Shown here one piece after another: positions 1-5,477 of a DNA stretch of 5,477 bases. This DNA is from Fidelibacterota bacterium (GTDB lineage: Bacteria; Fidelibacterota; Marinisomatia; SCGC-AAA003-L08; D37C17): assembly GCA_012964845.1 (NCBI GenBank), contig DTTG01000224.1, positions 1-5,477 on the forward strand, given 5' to 3'. A program made the translations under genes and the position numbers. A model generated the notes under the pieces. It searched no databases, had not been told where the DNA came from, and saw nothing but the letters and a program-made list of their open reading frames with translations. Within the stretch, counting starts at the first letter, position 1. Every line of letters starts with the position of its first letter.

Positions 1-1148
1 GAAACCTTCATATGCGCTTTCAACTGCTCCATTGTATCACCACCAAATTTTTCCAGCAGGGCATCAGCCAGAGTAAAACAGAGCATAGCTTCTGCTACAA
101 TGGAGGCTGCCGGTACAGAGCAGGAATCGGTGCGTTCCTTGTGAGCCAGTTTGTCTTCCTTTGTTTCAATATTCACTGAGCGCAGGGGTTTGATGAGAGT
201 GGGTATTGGTTTCATCACCGCCCGGATGACAATGGGCTGGGCATTGCTCATACCCCCTTCAATACCACCGGCATTATTGGAATGGCGGATGTATTTCTCG
301 CCATCCCAACCGATCTCATCATGGACTTCACTACCAAGTTTTTCAGCTTCTTCAAATCCCATACCAATTTCAATGCCTTTGAAGGCATTTACCGACATGA
401 TGGACTCAGCTATTCGAGCATGCAATTTTTTGTCCCATTGGGTGTGGGAGCCTAAACCGTATGGTAAACCAGTAGCAATAATTTCAAAAATACCTCCCAC
501 TGAATCACCCTCCGCCTTGGCTTTATCAATAGCCGCAATCATTTCAGTTTCTGCATTTTTGTCTAAACACCTAACAACAGATTTATCTGCTAATTCATTT
601 AGGGCTTCCGGCGATATTCCTTCTGGCATTGGAGTTTCATCTTTCACATTGTAAATTTGGGTCACCCGGCTGCCCACTTCAATGCCCACCTCGCGTAACA
701 GTTTTCTGCAAATGGATGCTAAGGCCACCCGCATGGCAGTTTCACGGGCAGAAGATCTTTCCAGCACATTACGGATATCATCAAAATCAAATTTCTGAAC
801 ACCTGCTAAGTCTGCATGTCCCGGTCTGGGGAGGGTGACTTTTTTTATTTCTTCATCCACCGGTTCAGAGGACATTTTCTTGATCCAATTTACCCAGTCT
901 TTATTGGGGAGAATCAGCCCAATGGGTGAGCCCAGGGTAGCACCATGGCGGACGCCAGTATAAATTTCTGCCCGGTCTTTTTCAATTTTCATGCGGCCAC
1001 CCCTGCCATGTCCCTGCTGACGGCGGAAAAGCTGTTTGGCAATATAATTTTCTGTAATTTCCAGTCCTGCTGGAATGTTGTCTAATATTCCCAATAGCCC
1101 TTTGCCATGGGATTCACCGGCTGTGAGGTATTTTATTCTTGTTAGCAT
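1..1148 (-). CDS. aroC: Chorismate synthase, 3' end cut by the window edge
   Basis: Catalyses the last shikimate-pathway step, removing phosphate from 5-enolpyruvylshikimate 3-phosphate (EPSP) to give chorismate; the family needs reduced FMN and acts in the cytoplasm. I translated 382 residues with no stop before the edge. Family motifs appear in order: GESHG (11-15, with His14), GHGRGGRM (46-53), RPGHADLAG (108-116, with His111), ERSSARET (130-137), DSVGG (215-219), GIEIGMGF (258-265), NAGGIEGGMSN (292-302) and ERTDSCSVPAAS (338-349, with Asp341). His14, His111 and Asp341 match the known catalytic positions. The ending FGGDTMEQLKAHMKV looks like the last helix, so only a few residues should be missing. 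The ATG overlaps the aroE stop by 7 bases (ATGCTAA), with only a weak AAAGAA upstream, so initiation probably depends on coupling to aroE. The gene is clearly GC-richer than aroE (about 47% against 32% by hand count). Confidence 0.97.
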   Translation of the reverse strand, partial: MLTRIKYLTAGESHGKGLLGILDNIPAGLEITENYIAKQLFRRQQGHGRGGRMKIEKDRAEIYTGVRHGATLGSPIGLILPNKDWVNWIKKMSSEPVDEEIKKVTLPRPGHADLAGVQKFDFDDIRNVLERSSARETAMRVALASICRKLLREVGIEVGSRVTQIYNVKDETPMPEGISPEALNELADKSVVRCLDKNAETEMIAAIDKAKAEGDSVGGIFEIIATGLPYGLGSHTQWDKKLHARIAESIMSVNAFKGIEIGMGFEEAEKLGSEVHDEIGWDGEKYIRHSNNAGGIEGGMSNAQPIVIRAVMKPIPTLIKPLRSVNIETKEDKLAHKERTDSCSVPAASIVAEAMLCFTLADALLEKFGGDTMEQLKAHMKV

Positions 1149-1957
1149 AATTTGTTCTTTAAATAAGTATTTAGTTGGGTGAAATTTACCTTCTTTGAAA
1201 TATCTTCCCCAAACCACAAATCCATTGACGTTAAGCCCTGATATATAAACATGTCCAATCCGTTAAGAGTTTTTGCGCCAATTTTTTTCCCTAATTTTAA
1301 AAAAGCCGTTTCCATTGGAGTATAAATAACATCAATTAATGTTTGATTTTCGTGAAGCAAGCCTAAATCAATAGGACATTGTTCATTCTGCATGCCAATC
1401 GGTGTGGTATTTATTATGATTGAATCATTTCTTATCTTTTGCACCGAATCATCTAATGAATAGGGAAAAACAAAATCGTCTTGTAATTCTTCGGCTTTCT
1501 GAAGTGTCCGGTTTAATAGTACAATTTTTTTTACACCAGATTGCTTTAATGAAAATATAATCGATTTTGATGTTCCTCCTGCACCTAAAACAATTACCTC
1601 TTTACCACTAACTTTAATTCCATTTTTTTTTAAAGCACTAGTGAAGCCGAACCAATCTGTATTATTACCAAATAGTTTGTCGCCATTTTTATGTATAACA
1701 TTCACTGCACCAATAGTTTTTGCTCTCGGATTTATCTCATCAAGATATTCTATTACATTTTCTTTATGTGGAATGGTGACATTCACACCATTAAGCTCAC
1801 CAGTTCTGAGGTCATCCATTATTTGGGACAATTCACTATGAAAAACTTTTTTCTTCTTATATAATGCGTTAATGGAAAGCAACTTATACACATAGTTATG
1901 GAGATCTGGACTTAAACTATGCTCAATTGGATTGCCTATGACTGCAAATTGTTTCAT
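1142..1957 (-). CDS. aroE: Shikimate dehydrogenase
   Basis: Reduces 3-dehydroshikimate to shikimate with NADPH, in the cytoplasm. The 271 residues are normal length for a single-domain AroE. The N-terminal substrate domain has GNPIEHSLSP (8-17; Ser14 and Ser16 expected to bind substrate) and NVTIPHK (59-65), ending in the catalytic Lys65. NNTDWFG (98-104) supplies the catalytic Asp101. The nucleotide domain has the glycine-rich loop GAGGTSKS (125-132) and NRT (149-151), the usual NADP phosphate-binding signature, then NTTPIGM (183-189). The C-terminal GLDMFIYQG has Gln240 where the family has its substrate-contacting Gln. The ATG overlaps the aroA stop as ATGA, and AGG seven bases upstream is a modest ribosome binding site. 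The gene is AT-rich, with a run of nine A on the coding strand at 1623-1631. A quinate dehydrogenase role is possible but less likely beside aroA and aroC. Confidence 0.96.
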   Translation of the reverse strand: MKQFAVIGNPIEHSLSPDLHNYVYKLLSINALYKKKKVFHSELSQIMDDLRTGELNGVNVTIPHKENVIEYLDEINPRAKTIGAVNVIHKNGDKLFGNNTDWFGFTSALKKNGIKVSGKEVIVLGAGGTSKSIIFSLKQSGVKKIVLLNRTLQKAEELQDDFVFPYSLDDSVQKIRNDSIIINTTPIGMQNEQCPIDLGLLHENQTLIDVIYTPMETAFLKLGKKIGAKTLNGLDMFIYQGLTSMDLWFGEDISKKVNFTQLNTYLKNKLC

Positions 1958-3198
1958 CCCATAACCTGTGTCAATACTTTATGGAATTCTGGAAATGAAA
2001 TATTAATGCAATCCTCATCGTCTAACGTATTCCTAGCATCGGTAAGCAGCCCGGCAACTGTGAAAGACATGGCTATGCGGTGATCACGGTAGGTTTTTAT
2101 ATTTGTATTATACAATGTATTACATTGATTGATAATAAACCCATCTTTCTTTTCAATTACTTCCCCACCCATTGCCAATAAATTTTCGCAGACGGCTCTA
2201 ATTCTGTCGCATTCTTTCACACGAAGCTCTTCAGCTCCGGAAACTGTTGTAGGACCATCAGCCTGAGTTGCCAGTACTGCGATTATTGGCAGTTCATCAA
2301 TAACAGATGGAACCAATTCTGAAGTAATATCAATTCCATTTAAGGGTTCCCAGAAAACATGTACGTCTCCTACAGATTCTCCACATTCCTTTCGCATATT
2401 CTGCCATTCAACGCCACCACCCATTTTCTTAAGCACTTGGAAAAAGCCTATCCTGGTGGGATTTGCCAATACATTTTTAATGGTTATGGAAGAATTCGGA
2501 ATTAATGCTGCTGCCGCTGCAAAAAATGCCGCTGAGGAAGGGTCCCCTGGAACATTTATTTCAAATGGCTGTAAAGGTCTAGATAATGGATTTATGGAAA
2601 TAGTCCCATTTGATGAAACAGGCGCTCCTAATTCCTTCGATATTATCTCAGAATGATCCCGTGTTTTCACATTTTCATCAATGACCGTTTGTCCAATAGC
2701 CCCAAGCCCGGCCAACATAATACAGGATTTAACCTGAGCAGATGCAACAGAAGGAACAAATGATATTCCATTTAGTTCTTTAGGCTTAATTGTGAAGGGG
2801 ATGTGTCCATTAATTGACTCAATTACCACTCCCATCTCAGTAAGGGGATCAATAATACGACTCATGGGTCGTTTGGCAAGTGAATCATCACCAGTAAATT
2901 CTGCTGTAATCCGTTTGCCTGCTAATAATCCTGCTAATAAGCGGATGGTAGTGCCAGAATTACCACAATTGAGGGGTTTATCTGGGTTAGAAAATACTCC
3001 ACCTTTTATTCGAACTGTATTTCCTGACTTTACACTTTGGATACCACATTCCGCTAGGCATTTTCGTGTTGATTCTACATCTTCCCCTGTGGATATATTG
3101 TGTATAACACACTCTCCATCCGTCAAGGAGGCGAACATAAGCGCCCTATGGGAAATGGATTTGTCACCGGGTAGGCTTATTTCACCTTTAATCCTCAT
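1954..3198 (-). CDS. aroA: 3-phosphoshikimate 1-carboxyvinyltransferase (EPSP synthase)
   Basis: Transfers the enolpyruvyl group of phosphoenolpyruvate (PEP) to shikimate 3-phosphate, giving EPSP for AroC. From the chosen ATG it is 414 residues, near normal. Motifs: LPGDKSISHRA (9-19; Lys13, Ser14 and Arg18 bind substrates), GNSGTTIR (79-86), RPM (110-112), SAQVKS (153-158), VPGDPSSAAFF (216-226), IDELP with Asp301, LRVKECDR (325-332; Lys328 and Glu329), and YRDHRIAMSF (370-379). Asp301 and Glu329 match E. coli Asp313 and Glu341. The PEP-site glycine (Gly82, equivalent to E. coli Gly96) is kept, unlike the alanine of CP4-type enzymes, so a glyphosate-sensitive type is the simplest inference. 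I chose the ATG at 3198, which overlaps tyrA by 11 bases. The longer frame starts with TTG at 3237, overlaps tyrA by 50 bases, and adds 13 residues that are not clearly family-like. Confidence 0.96.
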   Translation of the reverse strand: MRIKGEISLPGDKSISHRALMFASLTDGECVIHNISTGEDVESTRKCLAECGIQSVKSGNTVRIKGGVFSNPDKPLNCGNSGTTIRLLAGLLAGKRITAEFTGDDSLAKRPMSRIIDPLTEMGVVIESINGHIPFTIKPKELNGISFVPSVASAQVKSCIMLAGLGAIGQTVIDENVKTRDHSEIISKELGAPVSSNGTISINPLSRPLQPFEINVPGDPSSAAFFAAAAALIPNSSITIKNVLANPTRIGFFQVLKKMGGGVEWQNMRKECGESVGDVHVFWEPLNGIDITSELVPSVIDELPIIAVLATQADGPTTVSGAEELRVKECDRIRAVCENLLAMGGEVIEKKDGFIINQCNTLYNTNIKTYRDHRIAMSFTVAGLLTDARNTLDDEDCINISFPEFHKVLTQVMG

Positions 3199-3907
3199 TA
3201 TCTTTAATTTGTTTGTGCAACTTACCAATTGTTTCAACCAATCTGTCTATCATTTCATTGGTATAAGGATTATATTTTTGCAGGTCCCGAAATAAGTCCC
3301 AACTATCATTACAGGTTTGTTCTATTACTCCTAATAAATCATTAAACCCCAAGGTGTTAATCTTCGTTGATACCACCCCCGCTTCATTCAGGACGCGGCC
3401 AATGAAATGGGTGACCCCTTGGCTGGATGCCGCCATTCTATCATGTTCCTCTGGTGAAATTTCAACCGTCCGGATGGAATTGTCTTCAAAAAATGCCTTG
3501 ACTTCCTTAATTCGTTTATAATTATCTCTAACGGGAAACAAGGTAGTTTTCAACTCTCTAAATGGAGAGTACGAATCTGGACCAAAGTGAGGATGTGAGG
3601 CAATAATACCCACATGTTCCGGTAAATATTTTTCCATAATTTCAACAGGATAGACCTTCACAGAACATACATCAATAATAGTTGTGTTATATAACTTATA
3701 TTGGGATATTTCTTGAATAACAGCTTCGAATACCCTTATGGGAACTGCAACAAATACCAAAACCGATTCCAAAACTTCTTCCAGGCCGCAAATTAAATCC
3801 TCAGCTTTAATTTCAGGATCATAAACTTTCACCTCATATTGTTTTTTTAATAAATCCGCCAATACTTGACCAAAACGACCATATCCGATAATACCTACTG
3901 TTTTCAT
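3188..3907 (-). CDS. tyrA: Prephenate/arogenate dehydrogenase, plant arogenate-dehydrogenase-like
   Basis: Oxidatively decarboxylates prephenate to 4-hydroxyphenylpyruvate, or arogenate to tyrosine. The 239 residues form only the core, without chorismate mutase or ACT domains. The Rossmann loop is GYGRFGQ (8-14), and Asp30 at the end of the second strand (VYDPE) suggests NAD+ rather than NADP+ (inference). ASHPHFGPDS (103-112) carries the expected catalytic His105. HDRMAASSQGVTHFIGR (155-171) and EQTCNDSWDLFRDLQKYNP (196-214) are arranged as I recall them in plant arogenate dehydrogenases, which read roughly HDxxAAxSQxxTHxxGR and DSFxLFxGLxxYN. I therefore place it in that subgroup. The substrate cannot be settled from sequence alone. 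The ATG overlaps the pheA stop as ATGA; the bases upstream (AACGATAA) hold no real Shine-Dalgarno site, so translation is probably coupled to pheA. Confidence 0.92.
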   Translation of the reverse strand: MKTVGIIGYGRFGQVLADLLKKQYEVKVYDPEIKAEDLICGLEEVLESVLVFVAVPIRVFEAVIQEISQYKLYNTTIIDVCSVKVYPVEIMEKYLPEHVGIIASHPHFGPDSYSPFRELKTTLFPVRDNYKRIKEVKAFFEDNSIRTVEISPEEHDRMAASSQGVTHFIGRVLNEAGVVSTKINTLGFNDLLGVIEQTCNDSWDLFRDLQKYNPYTNEMIDRLVETIGKLHKQIKDNED

Positions 3908-4476
3908 TTATCGTTATCCATTTTTTCAACTCCCAAAAATAAAGTTATATTATTTTTTAAATCATGAATTCCTTCCTGAACAATATTTAAATCATATAGC
4001 TCTGCACAATAATCGCTACCTACAACACCAGCTGTAGCTGGTAATTTTCCCTCACCCAGTCGCCGGGCAGCCTCTGCTGTGTCGTCTGCTTCAATCAGGG
4101 GACGAGTCCAGAAATGTTCAGCCAGATAATCTTTACATTGCCTTAGAGCCTGTTGATGAGAATGTATTTCCGTTATATCTCCCACATGAATACCTGGCAA
4201 TGCCAATAAATTTTGGTTTACAAGAATATGAAACATTTCCAGTATTTTACAGCGATGTTGAGCCAAAGCCTCTACAGACTCTATCACCACTCCACCCTGG
4301 GCATTTTCCATGGCAAAGATGCCAAATTGAACACTTTCCGACTCAATGCACTCTAAAACTGCCATGGATGAAATTAGATATACTATTTCATAATCTTCAA
4401 ATCCATGATTTTTTGCAAATGTTTTGGCTGCCTCTTCACTAAAACTGCCTTTACCACCTTGGATTCCTATTTTCAC
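3904..4476 (-). CDS. pheA: Short prephenate dehydratase-family protein lacking the ACT domain
   Basis: Best read as the enzyme removing water and CO2 from prephenate to make phenylpyruvate (or acting on arogenate to make phenylalanine). It is 190 residues, and the catalytic dehydratase domain fills about 1-184. The usual C-terminal ACT domain, which senses phenylalanine, is absent. Motifs: GGKGSFSEEAA (7-17), AMENAQGGVVIESV (55-68; the family usually has ENS), IHSHQQALRQC (104-114; family SHPQAL), DDTAEAARRL (131-140) and NITLF (176-180) in place of N-x-TRF. The threonine (178) and phenylalanine of the TRF motif are kept, but the arginine is leucine. Start is GTG inside GTGA shared with the trpA stop, preceded by a good AGAGGA site. 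Its place beside tyrA supports a role on prephenate. A BacA-like non-aromatising prephenate decarboxylase, also ACT-less and short, is the main alternative, though less likely because the threonine remains. Confidence 0.83.
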   Translation of the reverse strand: MKIGIQGGKGSFSEEAAKTFAKNHGFEDYEIVYLISSMAVLECIESESVQFGIFAMENAQGGVVIESVEALAQHRCKILEMFHILVNQNLLALPGIHVGDITEIHSHQQALRQCKDYLAEHFWTRPLIEADDTAEAARRLGEGKLPATAGVVGSDYCAELYDLNIVQEGIHDLKNNITLFLGVEKMDNDK

Positions 4477-5246
4477 TCAATTCCTCTGGTTAATTGATGT
4501 ATGTAATTTCTAATTGCTGCAATCGGTTCATTGGAGTTTTTCAATTGCTCAATGATAGCCGATCCTACAACAGCGCCATGAGCCATTCTGTTTATTTCAA
4601 TGACATCAACCCTTTCTTTAATTCCAAAACCTACCACAAAAGGACAGTTACTATATTCTTCCACCCGTTTTAAATATTTTTTTAATTCACTCTCCTGAGC
4701 ACCCTCTCCTCCTGTAATCCCCAATATAGCTACACAATAAATCAATGTTCCTGCCATGCTCGAAATTTCTCGAATTCTTTCATCGGCAGTATTAGGGGCT
4801 ACCAAAAGGATAATACAAATTCCTGCCTTTTTTGCCATTTTTACTATTTCTTTTGCTTCTTCTGGCGGGAGGTCGGGAATAATCAATCCATCCACACCTG
4901 CATTTTTGCAGTCTTTAATAAATTTATCAGTCCCATATTTTATTATAGGATTGATATAACCCATGAGTGCTAGAGGAATTTCGGATTGTTTCCGGATTTC
5001 GGTCGTCACTTCTAATATCCATTGTATATTTACACCATTATCGATGGCTATTTGACTAGCTTCCTGAATTATGGGACCATCAGCTAATGGATCAGAAAAG
5101 GGCATTCCCAATTCAACCATAGCCGCCCCCGATTCCTCTGCTGCAAATACCATTTCCACTGTTCTATCCTTCGATGGATACCCTGCAGTAATAAAAGGGA
5201 TAACCTTCTCAGTTCTATCTTGAAATAATTTCTGAATTCTATTCAT
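4473..5246 (-). CDS. trpA: Tryptophan synthase alpha subunit
   Basis: Splits indole-3-glycerol phosphate into indole and glyceraldehyde 3-phosphate; indole is channelled to TrpB in the alpha2-beta2 complex. From the ATG at 5246 it is 257 residues, typical of the family. It is a TIM barrel with IPFITAGYP (16-24), VELGMPFSDPLADGP (44-58; catalytic Glu45 and Asp56, equivalent to E. coli Glu49 and Asp60), LMGYINP (94-100), GLIIPDLPPEE (120-130), APNTADERI (150-158), loop-6 ILGITGG (174-180), and VGFGIK (205-210) and GAVVGSAII (224-232) at the phosphate site. Departures from the common form are APNT for APTT and VAILGITG for VSxxGVTG; the loop-6 threonine is kept. The frame stays open to an ATG at 5378, giving 301 residues, but the extra 44 come from the trpB end and an intergenic repeat and resemble no part of the family. 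The chosen ATG has only a weak GGTAAAG upstream. Start is therefore less certain than identity. Confidence 0.95.
   Translation of the reverse strand: MNRIQKLFQDRTEKVIPFITAGYPSKDRTVEMVFAAEESGAAMVELGMPFSDPLADGPIIQEASQIAIDNGVNIQWILEVTTEIRKQSEIPLALMGYINPIIKYGTDKFIKDCKNAGVDGLIIPDLPPEEAKEIVKMAKKAGICIILLVAPNTADERIREISSMAGTLIYCVAILGITGGEGAQESELKKYLKRVEEYSNCPFVVGFGIKERVDVIEINRMAHGAVVGSAIIEQLKNSNEPIAAIRNYIHQLTRGIE
4482..4487 (-). promoter_or_regulatory. Ribosome binding site for the pheA-like gene
   Basis: AGAGGA on the minus strand lies five bases (ATTGA) before the GTG at 4474-4476. It is the best placed Shine-Dalgarno sequence of any internal start in this operon, and it decides for the rare GTG codon. 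It sits inside the last codons of trpA. Confidence 0.7.
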
Positions 5247-5337
5247 CGTATTAGCTTTACCACAGAGGTACGAAGGTCCTATTAAATTATTCCCCTTTTC
5301 AAAACACTCCGTGTCCTTTGTGGTCTCAGTGTTGACT
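5247..5337 (-). repeat. Intergenic degenerate inverted repeat between trpB and trpA
   Basis: This is the only non-coding gap in the window. Read as minus-strand RNA, ACCACAAAGGACACGGAG (5324 to 5307) can pair with CTTCGTACCTCTGTGGT (5275 to 5259). The stem has 6, 3 and 6 pairs, including one G-U, broken by an A-C mismatch and a 2x1 internal loop, and it closes a 31-base loop. The 3' arm ends 12 bases before the trpA ATG. The arm sequence resembles the ACCAC(A/G)(A/G)AGGACAC(G/A)(G/A)AG family of short dispersed repeats that I recall from many environmental bacterial genomes. Its spurious translation here includes TTKDTE, which is typical of ORFs called across such repeats. No second copy lies in this window, so the repeat family is inferred from memory. 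No T-run follows either arm, so it is not a standard terminator. Confidence 0.6.
5303..5333 (-). repeat. Small perfect inverted repeat nested in the trpB-trpA gap
   Basis: AACACT (5303-5308) and AGTGTT (5328-5333) are perfect inverse complements separated by 19 bases, and they bracket the 5' arm of the larger stem. They share bases 5307-5308 with that arm, so the two folds compete slightly. A 6-bp match could arise by chance. Confidence 0.4.
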
Positions 5338-5477
5338 TCAAATTCTCTTTCCCAAATAATCTGCAACTGTATGCACATCTTTATCCCCTCTACCGGAGAG
5401 GCAAATAACTATATTTTCACCTTTTTTAATATTATTATCCCTTTGTTTTAGAAATGCTAATGCATGGGATGATTCCA
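5338..5477 (-). CDS. trpB: Tryptophan synthase beta subunit, C-terminal 45 residues only
   Basis: TrpB condenses indole from TrpA with serine on pyridoxal phosphate to make tryptophan. Only the tail is in the window; the gene enters from the right edge and ends at a TGA at 5338-5340. The translation begins ESSHALAFL, matching the family's E(S/P)AHALA helix near the C terminus. It continues into ENIVICLSGRGDKDVHTVADYL, where SGRGDKD is the highly conserved C-terminal motif. With trpA directly downstream the identity is secure despite the length. There is no sign of truncation other than by the window edge. The codons for GRGDKD create a strong Shine-Dalgarno-like AGAGGGG (5385-5391) six bases before an out-of-frame ATG at 5378, which bears on the trpA start. 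Confidence 0.95.
   Translation of the reverse strand, partial: ESSHALAFLKQRDNNIKKGENIVICLSGRGDKDVHTVADYLGKRI

Noticed and set aside
151..838. Plus-strand open frames at 151-654 and 629-838
   Set aside because: They run antisense to aroC, whose minus-strand translation has every chorismate synthase motif. The plus-strand products show no recognisable domain.
1954..3237. Annotating AroA as 427 residues from 3237
   Set aside because: That start is TTG and lies 50 bases inside tyrA. The ATG at 3198 sits just before the LPGDKSISHR motif and gives a short overlap like the other junctions.
3904..4476. The pheA-like gene as a frameshifted or truncated full-length PheA
   Set aside because: Its stop overlaps the tyrA start exactly and no ACT-like sequence follows in another frame, since tyrA occupies that stretch. 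It looks like a stable short form.
3904..4476. Assigning it as a BacA-type prephenate decarboxylase of an antibiotic pathway
   Set aside because: No bacilysin-like genes are nearby, the neighbours are primary metabolism, and Thr178 of the TRF motif is kept. It remains only an alternative.
1641..4959. Plus-strand open frames at 1641-1841, 2456-2656, 2792-3295, 4200-4442 and 4756-4959
   Set aside because: Each lies antisense inside a confidently identified gene (aroE, aroA, aroA/tyrA, pheA-like, trpA) and has no family motif.
5259..5324. The trpB-trpA stem as a rho-independent terminator or attenuator
   Set aside because: No T-run follows the 3' arm on either strand, the loop is long (31 bases), and no leader peptide with tryptophan codons is seen.
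4473..5378. Annotating TrpA as 301 residues from the ATG at 5378
   Set aside because: The extra 44 residues derive from trpB in another frame and from the intergenic repeat. Family homology begins at MNRIQK (5246). It is kept only as a finding because the upstream ribosome site is strong.

Overview
The window holds one tightly packed run of genes, all on the minus strand, for the shared end of aromatic amino acid synthesis. In transcription order (right to left) they are the 3' end of trpB, trpA, an ACT-less prephenate dehydratase (pheA-like), a prephenate/arogenate dehydrogenase (tyrA), aroA, aroE and aroC. The window opens inside trpB and closes a few codons before the likely end of aroC, so the operon promoter, any leader and the terminator lie outside it. 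No RNA gene, insertion sequence, CRISPR array or phage gene is visible.

Layout: trpB 3' end (5338-5477); a 91-base gap (5247-5337) filled by a degenerate inverted repeat; trpA (4473-5246); pheA-like (3904-4476); tyrA (3188-3907); aroA (1954-3198); aroE (1142-1957); aroC (1-1148, cut by the edge). Every junction from trpA to aroC is an overlap of 4, 4, 11, 4 and 7 bases. This is the pattern of translational coupling and a single mRNA. The trpB-trpA junction is the only one with a gap.

How the genes work together: AroE, AroA and AroC carry out three of the last four steps to chorismate (shikimate kinase is not here). Chorismate then feeds the tryptophan branch, whose last enzyme is TrpAB. Through prephenate it also feeds the Phe branch (PheA-like) and the Tyr branch (TyrA). 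Chorismate mutase, which both of those branches need, is not in the window, and none of these enzymes carries an ACT regulatory domain.

Organism: a bacterium of moderate to low GC, with hand-counted lines mostly 30-50%. The mixed Trp/Phe/Tyr/chorismate supra-operon, the plant-like TyrA and the short PheA suggest an uncultured environmental lineage, perhaps of the FCB group or a candidate phylum such as Marinimicrobia. That assignment is a low-confidence guess from gene style. Most of the window is ordinary metabolism. The parts worth a second look are the repeat between trpB and trpA with its effect on the TrpA start, the unusual PheA, and the base-composition step at aroE/aroC.
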